Of a stretch of 64,000 nucleotides of DNA, positions 1 through 10,815 are shown in pieces. Location: the NCBI GenBank assembly GCA_036346275.1, contig JAYEVK010000273.1, forward strand, positions 1 through 64,000. Reading direction: 5' to 3'. The DNA comes from Otatea glauca (taxonomy: Eukaryota > Streptophyta > Magnoliopsida > Poales > Poaceae). The number at the start of each line of letters is the position of its first letter. The first letter of the stretch is position 1. The notes beneath the pieces are model-generated. The model had not been told where the DNA came from. It did not search any database and saw nothing but the letters and a program-made list of their open reading frames with translations. A program made the position numbers and the translations under genes.

Positions 1-720
1 GCCGAGTACTTTTCCTGAGGCCATGCCAGAGACGCATTTTTCGGGTTGAGCTTGATGCCGAACCTGCTCGTGCTGGCGGTCTCGCCAGTCGCTGACGGTT
101 AGCTTTGAGGGGCTCTCGACGATGATGTCGCCGACGACACCTCGAGGTTCCGGCCGATCCGCTGGTCGGTTGCTTTGGCCATTAGCCGGAACGTGGCGCG
201 CGTTGGGAGGCCGAGCGAACATGGTCGTGTATGCGTAAGGTTCCAAATGGCGATGAAGGCGGTCTTGTCTTCGCCTTCCGCGCGAGCTTGATCCGTGGTA
301 TCCGGAGTAGGCGCCGAAAACTCAACATCTCTAAGGCGGCGGAGTCCACAACTGCTCCATCGCGGGAGCTGAAGTTATCTTTGGGGCATGCAATGCTCAA
401 GCCCGTGTGGTCGCATACACATTCGCCACTTCCGCCTCTTTTGTACGATCACAGGTTGGCCAACCATTCGGAGTAGTTGACCTAGCGAATGAAGCCGCCA
501 TAAGGAGCTTGTCGAGGTGCTCCTCGATTATCGCCGCTTTCTCGTAAGAGAAGCGTAGAGCTTCGCGACAGTGTCCGGCAAAGCCCGGGCTTTGTTTGCG
601 CTTGTGCTTTCGATCACTCCCGTGGGGACTCCTCGCATATCCGCCGGCTCGTATGAAAATGGTTTTGTTATCTCGGAGGAAGGTGACGAGCTCGTCTTCC
701 TATTTGGGATCGAGTTTGCG
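1..720 (-). pseudogene. gypsy reverse transcriptase domain, frameshifted and cut by the window edge
   Basis: In broken frames on the minus strand one can read, in order, a pre-RT linker (KPFSYEPADMRGVPTGVIE near 550-650), then LSF and GYHQI-like residues near 300-340. These are followed by a KTAF/GTYAYTTM-like block near 200-290, a degenerate YVDDI active site near 110-135, and FGIKLNP near 30-60. This is the canonical block order of Ty3-gypsy RT, which copies the element RNA into DNA inside virus-like particles. At least four indels separate the blocks, so it is a pseudogene. Its closeness to any named rice gypsy family cannot be judged here. Confidence 0.85.
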
Positions 721-1807
721 TAAATGCGGACGATTTGCCCGCGGCCCCCTCCTCGCCGCACGGCCTTGGTGGTCCGCTTGGCGATAGCCGCTCTTCCGAC
801 GGGGCGCTCCTTGAGTGATCTCGGGCCGGTCGGGCGATATGCCGCCGGCGCCGCCGCCTTTCGCCGCAACCGCAGGCCGCTTTTGCTGTCGCCGCGGACC
901 GCTATGACGCCACCGCCTCGGGAGTCTTACATCGGCGTGCCCGTGAGTGATTCGCAGCCATGAACTTGACTAGGCGGGCGCCGGGATGGCGCTGTAGGGA
1001 GATCGCCGCCCACGACCTCAAAGGTGATCAGCCGCCGCTGAAGTTCACTGAGTCGCCGAAGGTGACGAGGAGGACCACTTGCCCTGCGTGGTGGTCGAGG
1101 CTTCCTCGACCACGATGCCAAGAAGGGGATCGCTATGTTCTTGATTTTCGACCGGGTATTTGCATCCTATCCAAGGCGCCGCTAGGAGCAAAGTTGAGGG
1201 AATCGCCTCACAACCATGACTGCCAACGACGGCGTTGCTTATGGCTCCGGCGACGACCAGAGCAGCTGAAGTTCTCGACATCCTGGAGGCGGCTGCCGGG
1301 AAAGGTGATGGGGACGACGCCCATCCGCAGGTTGGTCAGCGGGCTTCTGCAGTTGGCTTGATAGACTACGCGCGGCATCCTTCACCGCGCCGAGATCGGT
1401 ATGCGAGGAACCACCAAGATCATGTCCACACTGGGCGGTCGCTCGTTGGAATTCCGTGTCATGGCCCGCTTGAGCCCGACTGGCCGATCCCTCCCGCTGT
1501 TCGCCGCCTTTGGGAGCGCTGCGGCATCTCTCCACTTCGATAAAAGGCGTCCAGCTTGAATGCCCATGTCCCCGCACCGCAGTCGCGGCCGTGGATTTTG
1601 TGGAACGAGCAAAACTTGTTGGCGCCGGCCGGGCTTGTTCCTCGCGTCCCAAGCTCCTGATGTTCGCGCGGAGGGGGTCCCCGACCTTGCCCCCTGTTGG
1701 GGCCGGTGCGGCGCGCTTGCGGTCGCGTGACGGCTCACTGAGGCGGGGTCCGCCGGGCTCGGGCCTGGCGCGTTCGCCTTCACGCTTTGTCGCCGATCGG
1801 GTGGCGA
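721..1807 (-). pseudogene. decayed gag-pro junction region of the gypsy element
   Basis: This GC-rich stretch lies where the protease and the zinc-knuckle end of gag are expected, between the RT linker and the capsid-like block. All frames on both strands hold only short overlapping ORFs. I could not point to a protease D-T/S-G motif or a clean CCHC knuckle. The assignment rests on position in the element and matching base composition, and is an inference. Confidence 0.4.
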
Positions 1808-2344
1808 CTAGGCGAGGCTGGCCGCCGACACCGCCGTCTTTTTCTCGCCTTTATCGCATGGCCCGGTCTCCTTCTTTAGCGCCGGATGGCCTCGCTTACG
1901 GCTGGCGAGGCCGAGCTTGCCCCTATCATAGTCATGCTTCCAATGGACAAAGATCATCCAGCGTCCGTCTGCACTGGCCACCATGCGGAATAGTTTGCCG
2001 ACGGTGAGCCTCATGGCAATCTCGAGGTCCTCCGTAAGGCGCCCGTCCCTGACGCCAAACTTGAAAGCCTTGATGATTCGCTTTCGTGGAAACATTGGGG
2101 ATCGAGCTCGCGGGTGAACCGGCGCAAGTCCCGCAGATGTTCCCTTTCACTCGATAACATGGTCCAGTCCTCCCCGCCTAGGCCGCTCGTAGCAACTCGA
2201 AGTTGGAGTGAGAGCGCTCACCGGGCGCCACGATCGAAGGTGCCGACGCCGTTGAAGAGCCAAGCGCGCGCGCTGCCCGCGCGTGGGGAGGTAGTTGGCC
2301 ATCACGCCTCGTCCCCTCCGCCGCCGTGGATGGCGGTGGAGTAG
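1808..2344 (-). pseudogene. gypsy gag (capsid-like) fragment
   Basis: A minus-strand reading frame holds IKAFKFGVRDGRLTEDL followed by a MRLTVGKLF stretch. This matches the usual plant gypsy gag pattern, in which a hydrophobic residue and an F.nGVrD block precede a P.TV..LF..A block in the retrotransposon capsid domain. The gag protein would form the cytoplasmic particle that packages element RNA. The preceding frame (1932-2150) carries the same region shifted, showing frameshifts. No start codon can be defended. Confidence 0.6.
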
Positions 2345-3288
2345 ATGGAGAGGAATTGCGGATTCTGGTCCCGTCGAACCGCTTCCATCATCGCCGGCCT
2401 AAATCGGCCGGCCAACAGACCCGACGAAGATCGCACGTACGCCGGCACCGTAGGCCGAAGGGTCACGGCCGCGCCGCGTAGCGCCGAGATCGCACCACCA
2501 ATGTAAAGGAGAACACGAAGGGCGGCGGCAGACTCGCCGACCGTGATGGTCGACCGGAGCGCCGCGGCGTGGCGTTGTAATCGGTTACCGACTTCGGTCG
2601 TCAGAGTTGGACGTCCGGAGAGGGACTTCGGAAGTACGCCGCCCTGACGAAAGGCCGCTGGCAGTGGCGGGCGACGGCGAAGTTCCACGCCACGCCTCTT
2701 CCGCTTCTGGGAGGCGTGAAGATGGCGTTAGTGCGAGCCCGGGGCCGGGATCTCGCCGGAAGCGGCCGGCGATCATGCAACAGGGACCGCTCGCCACGGG
2801 CGACTCGAGTCTGCCAGAGCTTGCTTGCCGGGGTGACTGGCCGTCGCCTTGTTGAGCTCTTCGCCAGTGGACCGCTTAAGAGGGACGCAGCCGGCCCGAG
2901 GCGGTCGATGGCGACTCGCAATGGCCCGCATGCGTTCTTGGGCGAGGTTCGTGGGGACGGGAGGGCCGAACCGGGCCGGACGGGAGCCGGTCGACTCACG
3001 CCCTCGCCGAATGGCGGCGATGGCCTGGTCGATGGCGACTGGCGAGCCGACGCGCCTCCCGAGGAGTTCGGGCCACCGCCGCCCGCCTCAGGATGTTGCC
3101 TCACGTCCGCCGGCCGCAAGGCATGGCGCTCGTGGGGGGGCAAGGATGGCGAGCATGGATGTGGAGCCTTGGCACTCGGGGACGGGCCGAGCCCAAGCTC
3201 GCTGCTCGTGACATACTCGGTAGTGGAGCCGAGGTGCTGAGCCGCGGCCAAGATGACGTGAATTTTGTAATGAACGAAACTTGGGCCC
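2345..3288 (-). other. gypsy gag N-terminus and leader, no intact ORF
   Basis: This sequence lies between the primer binding site and the recognisable gag block. It is very GC-rich, and its ORFs in several frames are shadows with no domain I recognise. It is best explained as untranslated leader plus decayed gag N-terminus. Confidence 0.4.
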
Positions 3289-3300
3289 CACTTGGCGCCA
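3289..3300 (-). promoter_or_regulatory. primer binding site of the gypsy element
   Basis: On the minus strand the bases TGGCGCCAAGTGG follow the LTR end (CA) after a two-base spacer. TGGCGCC is the common start of plant gypsy primer binding sites, where the 3' end of a host tRNA anneals to prime minus-strand DNA synthesis. It fixes the inner boundary of the LTR. Confidence 0.7.
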
Positions 3301-3302
3301 GG

Positions 3303-4385
3303 TGCTGACGATCGGGACCGCCGACCGCAAAGAAAGAGTGGGAAGGATTGTACGGAGGCGAGGCCCAGAGCTTCGCTGTCCGTGGCACTCTCGCGGGGCG
3401 ACTGCAGTGGAACTCACGCAACCAAACGGGGACACAAGGTTTATATCGTTCGGGCCGAACCCTACCCGATTCCTGTGGTGGTGTTGTATTGCCTTTAGTG
3501 TAGATGGTCGTGACAAAGTTTACAAACCGAGTTATTGGATCCTTGCGCGAGAGTGCTCATGGCTTAACTAGAAGAATCCTCCTCCCCGTTTCCTCGCCTC
3601 CCTTTATACTTCAGAGGAAGGGGCAGTTACCTCGAGAGCCGGTCGGGCGAGGTGATCTATACCAAGAGCTTCACCCTTCGCGCCCTGCCGATCGGTCATC
3701 GCTGGCCCCGCCCACGCGTGCCAGTAGTTTCGCTGGTCGTATGTTAGGTATTTCAACGGAAACGGCGACTCGCTTCTGCGATCCCGACGAGTGTTGACGC
3801 GGTCACCATGACGTTGGCGCCGCCGGATGGAGCGGTTCGATCGTGACGACGGACCGGCCGATGGACTGGAAGCATGATTTCAGCAGCCATTAAACCATCT
3901 TGGGAAGTGGCCACCGCTTCTCGTAGATAGTCACTTCGATTGACCCATCCGTGTAGGTACGTGGGTCGGTACGGTAGAGGCTTTACACGCTGCCCTTGGC
4001 GGGGTTGCCTTGGCACGACGGAGTCGGGGATCTCGACCACCATGGTGGTCTGGAGCTCGCCTTGGTCGGAGTCTGGGACCCGTCCCATTGTGTGAGGTCG
4101 GAGCCCGACCCGCCAGTGTCGGGAAGGGCTCGGAGAGGTCCGCCAGCCGGAAGAGCCTCGGAGAGGTCACCTGTCTCGGAAGAGCTCTGAGAGGTCCGCC
4201 AGGTCGGGAAGAGTGTCCCGGTGGCCTCTTGGGACCATTGGTCTGATCCCGATCGGTAATACCCTCGTGCCCCGAGCCGGTGAGACCGAGACTTCTCCGC
4301 TGGCTTAGGAACAGTCCCCCAGCACGAGAGGGAACTGACACGTGTCGTGGGACGCCAGGCCAGTCGTCTGATCCCCGATGCATCA
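3303..4385 (-). repeat. 5' LTR of the gypsy element (about 1.08 kb)
   Basis: On the minus strand the segment starts TGATGCATCGG (or three bases further in) and ends GTCAGCA directly before the primer binding site, giving TG...CA termini. A TATAAAG box lies at plus 3603-3609, a plausible pol II promoter with the R region downstream. Near 4119-4217 there are four imperfect units of about 28-30 bp containing GGAAGAGC and GAGAGGTC, a typical U3 subrepeat arrangement. The partner LTR is outside the window, so the outer edge is uncertain by a few bases. Confidence 0.75.
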
Positions 4386-5190
4386 TGATTCAAAATTTTT
4401 ATGAGATCTTAAGCATTTTGGTATCACTCTTCTCGTAAATTGTTCAAAAATTTAAACCTTTTTTTGATTGCTAAAGCAAATCTATGTATTGATTATCGTG
4501 CTTTTATCAAGACGTAGCATTGTTAGAATTTTTAAAAATTATTTTAGAATGTTCATCATAAAATTTTTTATAAATATTAATATAAATATCGTGACTACCA
4601 AATTTTTTAAAATTTTCTAACGTGGTTTGAACCATTTTTCATTTTGTTCAAATTTATGTAAGCCTTTTAACATGATAAGAGTAATCGTCGAATTTTTAAT
4701 ATTCGTGAAGCTTGGTCATTATCTAAAATTTTATAAGAACATTAGTGATGCATCAACCATGCAAAAAAAATTCAAAATTTTTCTAACGTGGTTTGTACCA
4801 TTTTTAATTCGGATCAAACTTCCCGGTGAGTGTTTTATCAGGACAGTAGTAATGTTTGAATTTTCAAAAATTCCTCAAATCTGATAATCATTTGAAATTT
4901 TTATGGAAACATCACTAATATGTGAGGAACCTCCAAAACAAATTTCAAAAGTTTTCGTTGCTGTTTGACCCACTTTTCAGTCGGTGAAAATATACTGAAA
5001 TCTCGATAATTTCGCCCAAAATTTTGGGATTTTTCGACGAAATTTCGTTTTTCTTGTAGAAAACGAACCGGATTTGAATTTTTGTTTTTGAATTTCGAAC
5101 GAGATTTGTCTGAAATACTTGAATTTCGATGAAATTTCGGATTCCGGTCCTGGGCGATATTTTATCCGAAAACGAAGTTTGAATCCTTGC
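4386..5190 (+). repeat. AT-rich repeat family R1, truncated copy
   Basis: This stretch matches 48680-49449 on the same strand over its whole length. Shared landmarks in the same order are GCTAAAGCAA, TTTTATCAAGACGTAGCA, AACGTGGTTTGAACCATTTT, TTTGACCCACTTTT, and a terminal run rich in CGAAATTTCG that ends GAATCCTT. It lacks the left 650 bp seen in the full copy, cut by the gypsy LTR. No coding potential is visible. The full copy has hAT-like termini, so this is probably the same non-autonomous element. Confidence 0.7.
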
Positions 5191-5267
5191 TTACGAGGGC
5201 GCTCGAACGGTGAACAGGTATGCATTGCTAGCCGATTAGCAAGGGAATTTCACGCCTTCAATGACAA

Positions 5268-5842
5268 CTAGGTAGTATAGCGTGCTACGCCGCACCGCGC
5301 AAATCCTAGTCTGATTATTTTGTAAAAAAGGTAGAAGGACTTAAATATAATTCAAAATCTTCCGAGTTTAAAGAACCGCCGCTCATATTGAATTTGCGCG
5401 ACCACGATTTTTTTGCAAAATAACCAGGCCTGTGTTGAATTTGCGGGATCACGTTTTTTTGCAAAATAACCGAACATCTAAATCTTTCGGGTTTAAAGAA
5501 CCGGCTTCTGTGTTGAATTTGCGGGCCCACGGGTTTTTTTGCAAAATAACCGGCCCTAAAAGTAACCCTAAATCTTCCGGGTTTAAAGAACCGACGCCCG
5601 TGTCGAATCTGCAGAACCACATGTCCTTTTTGCAAAATAACCAGGGACCTAATTGTAATTTTAAATCTTTCGGGTTTAAAGAACCGATGCTCGTGTCGAA
5701 TTCGCGGAACCATAGGGTCTTTTTTGCAAATTAACCGATGAAAGGACCTACCCACGATTTCTGATTTTCCGAAGGGCTTTCCAGAAAACAAATGGCGTGG
5801 CGCCCCTCCTTGCGCTGGAATCCATCCATGCTTAATAGATAA
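5268..5842 (-). mobile_element. non-autonomous Helitron H1
   Basis: On the minus strand it ends in a GC-rich stretch (GCGCGGTGCGGCGTAGC...) followed by CCTAG and then T, the Helitron 3' signature of a GC hairpin, CTRR and a flanking T. Its 5' side begins TTATCTATTAAGC, directly after the CTAG of H2. The body holds four imperfect tandem units of about 90-125 bp marked by GGGTTTAAAGAACCG (near 5365, 5490, 5581 and 5672), each followed by a TTTTTGCAAAATAACC block. No RepHel coding sequence is present. Helitrons move by rolling-circle replication using a protein supplied in trans. Confidence 0.65.
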
Positions 5843-6470
5843 CTAGGTAGAGTAGAGTGCGATGCCGCGCCTCGCAAAATTTTTTGATCCGTTTATTTTC
5901 TGAAAAAAACGTAACTTCGTTCTTCTCGCCTTTTTTTTTAAAAAAATTGACTGGCTATGGGCCATCAACGAATTTGCGTAGCTACGATTTTTTCTGTAAG
6001 GACCCACTCGAAATCTCCCGGGTTTAAAGGACAAGGTTAAAAATTGGTTGCATAGTCTAGGTTTAAAGAAACAGCGTCCGCGTCGAATCTGTGGAAGCAC
6101 GATTTTTTTACAAAATAACAGGATCTAAACGTAATTTCAAATCATTCGGGTCGAAAGAACTGCGCCGTGTTTAATTTGTAAACCACGGGTTTAGTTTTTG
6201 CAAAATAACCGATGCATGGACTCGCTTATGATTTCGTAATCTTTCGTCAAAAGAATCAAGCACTGCTTGCGATTTCTGATTTTTGGGATCCTTTTTGCAA
6301 AATAACCAATGGAAGGACCTGTTTGCGATTTCAGTTTTTTGGGGATCCTTTTTGCAAAATAACGAATGGAATGGTTGCTTCGCGATTTCGGAATTTCCAG
6401 AGGGCTTTTTCGTGAAAAAAGTGACATGGCATGCTTGGCTGTGCTCAAAATCTCCCGGGGTTAAGGTATA
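5843..6470 (-). mobile_element. non-autonomous Helitron H2
   Basis: On the minus strand the 3' end reads GCGAGGCGCGGCATCGC... then CCTAG and T. The 5' end begins TATACCTTAACCCCGGGAG, immediately after the CTAG of H3. The body repeats the same GTTTAAAG and TTGCAAAATAAC motifs as H1 but more degenerately, so the two are relatives. There is no protein-coding content. Confidence 0.6.
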
Positions 6471-7188
6471 CTAGCTAGGGTTACGCGCTGCGCTGCGTCG
6501 TGCGAAATTTCGACGCGTGACGCCGCGACATGCGAAATTCGGAAAATTCGGTCGTGCGACGCTGCGTCGTGCGAAATCTTGTTTTTTCCTAAAAAAATTT
6601 GTCGCTAAAAAAAATTATCTCTAGGACTCGTCGGCAAATCTGTGAACTGCTATAAACCTTCGGCATTTCTTAAAAAAATTGTCGCTAGGACCCGTCGGCA
6701 AATATGTGAACTGCTATAAACATTCTACGAATCTGTGTTTTTTGGAGAAAACCGCGCGATTTTTTGTTTTTTTCTTTCGGTTTTTTTTTACTTTTTAAAA
6801 TGGGTCGTTAGGACTCGCTTCATTAACTGTGAATTGCTATGAACCTTCGGCGAATCTGTTTTTTTTTGTAGAAAACCACGGACGTATTTTTTTCGGGTCC
6901 ATTTTGTTCAAAACCGTCGAGAGGAGCTGAACGTAAACTACAGAGGGACCTGAACATAATTTCGTTTTTTCCAAGGTCCGTTCTGCTAAAAACCATCATG
7001 AGGACCTGAACGTAAACCGTAGAGGGATCTAAATGTAATTTTGAATTTTTTCGGATCTATTTTGTTAAAAAACCGACCAAAGGACCTGAACGTAATTTCG
7101 AATTTTTCGAAGGGACTTTCCGTGAGGGGGGCGACGTGGCGCTCGCCAGAGGCCAGAGATTCTTGCGCGTATAATATAAGGTATGATA
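6471..7188 (-). mobile_element. non-autonomous Helitron H3
   Basis: The minus-strand 5' end reads TATCATACCTTATATTATA and the 3' end is GACGCAGCGCAGCGCG... then CTAG and T. Internal direct repeats of about 64 bp start near 6621 and 6685, with a diverged one near 6808, each containing GTCGGCAAAT and TGAACTGCTATAAAC. A later section repeats GGACCTGAACGTAA. No ORF of interest is present. The element is the upstream-most member of a three-Helitron head-to-tail group. Confidence 0.6.
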
Positions 7189-7247
7189 TATATTATTAGA
7201 TTGTCTTACGCCAACTTGAGGATTGGTTCTCGCGCCTACAGCCTTAA

Positions 7248-7476
7248 GGGACTGTTTGTTTTAGCTTTGGATTTTCTAAAAGCTGATTATGGATTGTGGT
7301 TGTAGAGAAGCTGATTCTTCAAAAGCTGGAATCCAAAAACACATATGAAGTGGATTGTGGATTCTAGTGTATATGGGTAGGCTGGATTGTGATAATCGGA
7401 TTATAAAATTAGACTGTTTGTTTTTTATTCTGCTTTTGGGGCCAGAATCCATAATCAAAAGCTAAAACAAACAGGC
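7248..7476. mobile_element. MITE with terminal inverted repeats
   Basis: The ends GGGACTGTTTGTTTTAGC and GCTAAAACAAACAGGCC are inverted complements over about 16 bases. The 229-bp interior has further symmetry, with AGCTGATTATGGATT-like and AATCCATAATCAAAAGC-like blocks, and no ORF. The flanks suggest a poorly preserved duplication around TTAAG/CTAAG. Length and TIRs fit a non-autonomous hAT or Tourist-type MITE, but the superfamily is not certain. Confidence 0.7.
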
Positions 7477-8114
7477 CTAAGAGACTCAAAGCACCGACAT
7501 GTTAGTTTGGTGTCGCATCAGTTGTTAGATATGGAAACAACACTAACACATCGCTCAACACGTATAAATCATATATTGGATAGTTAGATAGTCAAAATAA
7601 ATAATTTTAATGTTCGACACAGCTTTGACACTTTATCGACATGTATCCGGTACATATGATGACACCGCCTGATCCACCTCAGCTACCTAAAAGGTAACCT
7701 TAGCCACCTGAGATAAGCAAAACACTAACATGAAGGCTCTGTTGTAAAACTATATTGACGTTCTAGATAAGAATAATTCGTCCAAAGAATGTGAAATAGA
7801 TATGTAAATATTATAGATATGTTATACTAGTAGCTACTGTAAAATTAAAGTGTACTTACTGAAAAGTTCTAATGGTAATTGAAAGACATGTCATAAAGTG
7901 ACCGTGCCTATTCTTACTAAGCTTAGAAATGAAGCTACAAAGCTAAAGTACATATTCTAGTTTACACTTTACATTATTTCAATTTGACAAATACGTAGAA
8001 AAATAAAAATAATACATATATACATTATTACTATTTAAATATATACATGTATCGGTATTTTCAAAAAAATAACGAATCATATATCAATATTATATCGTGT
8101 CGATGTAACCTCTT
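7477..8114. other. AT-rich intergenic stretch
   Basis: I see no ORF, repeat pair or transposon end here. It is roughly two-thirds A+T and separates the MITE from the target duplication of the hAT element. Confidence 0.5.
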
Positions 8115-8122
8115 GTCCATGC
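8115..8122. repeat. left target site duplication of the hAT element
   Basis: GTCCATGC lies immediately before the element's first base. The same eight bases follow its last base at 12169-12176. Eight base pairs is the hAT-superfamily duplication length. Confidence 0.9.
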
Positions 8123-8996
8123 TATAGGTGGGTGTCATGCCATGCCGTTCGTTACCAAGACAGCCCATCGTGCTGGGCCGAATCGCGTGTCGCCGTCACC
8201 ACCGTGCTCGCCGTCGGTTGGTCGCAGGGCCTGCCGCTTTCGGCCGAGTCCAAGTATGACCCATTTACGCTTTGTGCCTACTTCGTCGCGTCGTCCGCAC
8301 CTACCCATTTACACTATTGCGACGAGAGAAATGACCCAAATTTGCTTGTAGTAGTGTGCGACGCGATGCTACGGCAACAGCGAATGTATAGCCACCTTGA
8401 TTAAAGAAATATGTAAATCTACAATCGAGCAACGCGCGATGGATGAAGATCCTTGGCGGTCACAATAGTGATCGCCAAGTTTGCGATTGTCGGGCATCTA
8501 ACCGCTGGATCGAAGCGTAATCGATCGGTCCGATTAATAAAATTGGTTTGCTACGTTAATTTTTTGCTGCGAAGAACTGCCATGTGTTTTGCTACAAGAA
8601 AATGCTACGTTATTTTTGTCGCAATAAGTCGCGCAGGACCCTTGTCCACCATGCATTCGCTTAGATCATCCAAAATATAGTGGGGCCATGCATTATGCCA
8701 ATTAATTAAATCATTATTAGCGAACACGCATTCGTTCTCTTGTGTATCTCTGGAGAAATTAGCAAAGTAAGTAAATAAATAACAAGAAGAAATGTGCACG
8801 CAAAGCAATGACTAAATGAAAGCATGCGAAAGAAACATCCTGTGTGGATATCAATATTGCTAGCAATGGACACAAATATTGGGGGAAAAAGAAGTAAATT
8901 TTATTAAATCTTGAACATGTACACAGTTACTGCCTCGTTAAAAACCTTACACCCCGGTAAGGAAAAGAGTACAGTAACTACGTTTATATACATAGA

Positions 8997-10815
8997 CTAC
9001 CCGAGGCTGAGATTGTCAAAGTCGGCTACCGCGTCCGTGATCTCCTGATCCTCTGGCTGATGTTGTGTCCTCTCATCTACACGCTCCCAGTCTTTGAGGC
9101 ATGTAATTGCCTCAACCATCTCAGGTGTGAGAGACGACCTCCTTGGCTCAAGTATCCTCCCCACCAAACTGAAAGTGGATTCCGACGAGACAGTGGACAC
9201 CAGAACCGTAAGTACATCCCGTACAAAATGGGGTAGCACGGGGTAAATGCGTTGGTTATTCTTCTTCCACAAAAGCAAGTTAAGTTGATTTTCCTCGTCC
9301 ATGTCAAGCTCGGACTCCATGAAAGGCGTGTCGAGGTAGTGGTTGATCTCTACCCGTGGATTCCATTGCGCTCGCTTCTGCGTTTCGAAGATGAACCAGA
9401 CGATTTGACTTTCAGCTTCTTCCACATGTTTGAAGCGATCGAACCGCCTCGTGCTTGTTGCGTTGTTGAGGTAGATCTTCGTGCTTCACTTCTGGTGCCA
9501 AACTTCTCGTAGTATTTGTCGAAAACTCTGCAAAACTCGTTATAAACATGAGTATAGGCCTCGAGAAATCAAGATCGAATGCCTCACCTATTCCTCGGCG
9601 CCCGCAAGTCGAAAATTTTCTCCGAGGATCCAAAATGACAAAGAAAACGGTACAAATGTGGAATAGCTTGAAAATATTTTAAAATTTTGCTCCATTGGTT
9701 CTATAATGGAACGAAACATAATTATCTCTATTTTCTTTAAAAGCATTAGCAATTAGCCAAAGCCACCGATGACTAAGCAAGAAGTTGGGTAGTACACACT
9801 GATAATTTTGTAGTTGCGTCGTAAATTTTTTTAAAATTTACGAAAATGACTAGCAATTATCCAATCGCGCACAAGAACTAATACCTCACCATTATTGCGC
9901 TTGACGAAGACAAAGTGATAATGTGCTCGTAGTCTTCGTGACCGATGCAAAGATACTATAAGTTGAGTTCCATCTAACATTCATATCAAGGTTGAATCTT
10001 CTTGGTTTCATATTGTTGGCCTTGCAGTACTCTGAGAACTGGGCAAATTTTACAGGTGGATTAGTAATAAAATCGATAGCACTACGTATGCCCTCTAAAG
10101 TAGGTTTCATTACATGCAAACCTGCTTGTACAATGAGATTAATAATATGGCATACGCACCTCTGATGGAGTACAAAACCTCCAATATAAGTCTCTAGGTG
10201 CGGTGAGAGATTCTCCATAGCCGTTGTGTTAGCTGATGCATTGTCAAGAGTAATGTAAACAATTCTACTTTCTATTTTAAAGTCATTAACAACCTCAAGT
10301 ATACGGGTAGCGATAGCATGTCCGGTGTGTGACTCCGAGATTAGCCTAAACCCTATAACCCTTTTGTTTAGTACGTACTCGTTATCTAGGTAGTGTGCAA
10401 CAACACTAATATATGCTGCTCTTTGGTGAGAGGAAGTCCATATATCAGATGTTAATGCGAATGAAAAACTAAGCGTCATAAAGGTCTGTTTTAACATTTC
10501 TAGTTCTTTTGTAAACATTTTACAAACATCACGTGTAGTTGTTCTTCTACTAACATGTTAGTATTGCACGCAAAAATTATGTTGCACCATTCTCTCAAAA
10601 TTAGAGCTCTCACTCGTTCTAAAAGGAAGATCCTCCGTAACTATGTAACGTGCAATTTCTTCTCTAGCTACGTCGGTGTTGTATACCCATGTGCTTACCG
10701 AACCGTCGGTGTTGAAGTTGAGTGTGTTCTGCGCCTCGCCCCCTCCGTCTACCGATATCTTCCTCCAAACAATTCTCCGCGTGTCTCTTTGGATGACCTG
10801 TACCACCACATGCAC
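8997..10815 (-). pseudogene. hAT transposase with C-terminal dimerisation domain, frameshifted
   Basis: Three reading-frame blocks on the minus strand form one transposase. At 10558-10815 an N-terminal block contains EEIARYIVTEDLPFRTSES. At 9892-10518 the catalytic core includes TSDIWTS and ITLDNASANTTAM, and a CVCHIINLIVQAGL block that matches the usual CxxH..nL segment. At 8997-9425 lies the hATC domain (YPVLPHFVRDVL, VSSESTFSLVGRILEPRRSS, LTPEMVEAITCLKDW). A further block at 9412-9633 ends FDKYYEKFG in another frame. The enzyme would cut and rejoin TIR-ended DNA in the nucleus. At least two frameshifts (about 10545 and 9400) indicate loss of function, unless short introns restore the frame. 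A BED zinc finger was not located. Confidence 0.88.

Larger units (their letters stand above)
1..4385 (-). mobile_element. Ty3-gypsy LTR retrotransposon, 5' part, decayed
   Basis: Read on the minus strand, the order from right to left is 5' LTR, primer binding site, gag-like region, linker, then reverse transcriptase running off the left edge. This is gypsy order, with gag before pol and RT before integrase. The coding part is very GC-rich and broken by many frameshifts, so no long ORF survives. RNase H, integrase and the 3' LTR would lie to the left of the window, so the element's target duplication cannot be checked. The right edge abuts AT-rich family R1 DNA, so the element either inserted into R1 or replaced its left end. 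Confidence 0.85.
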
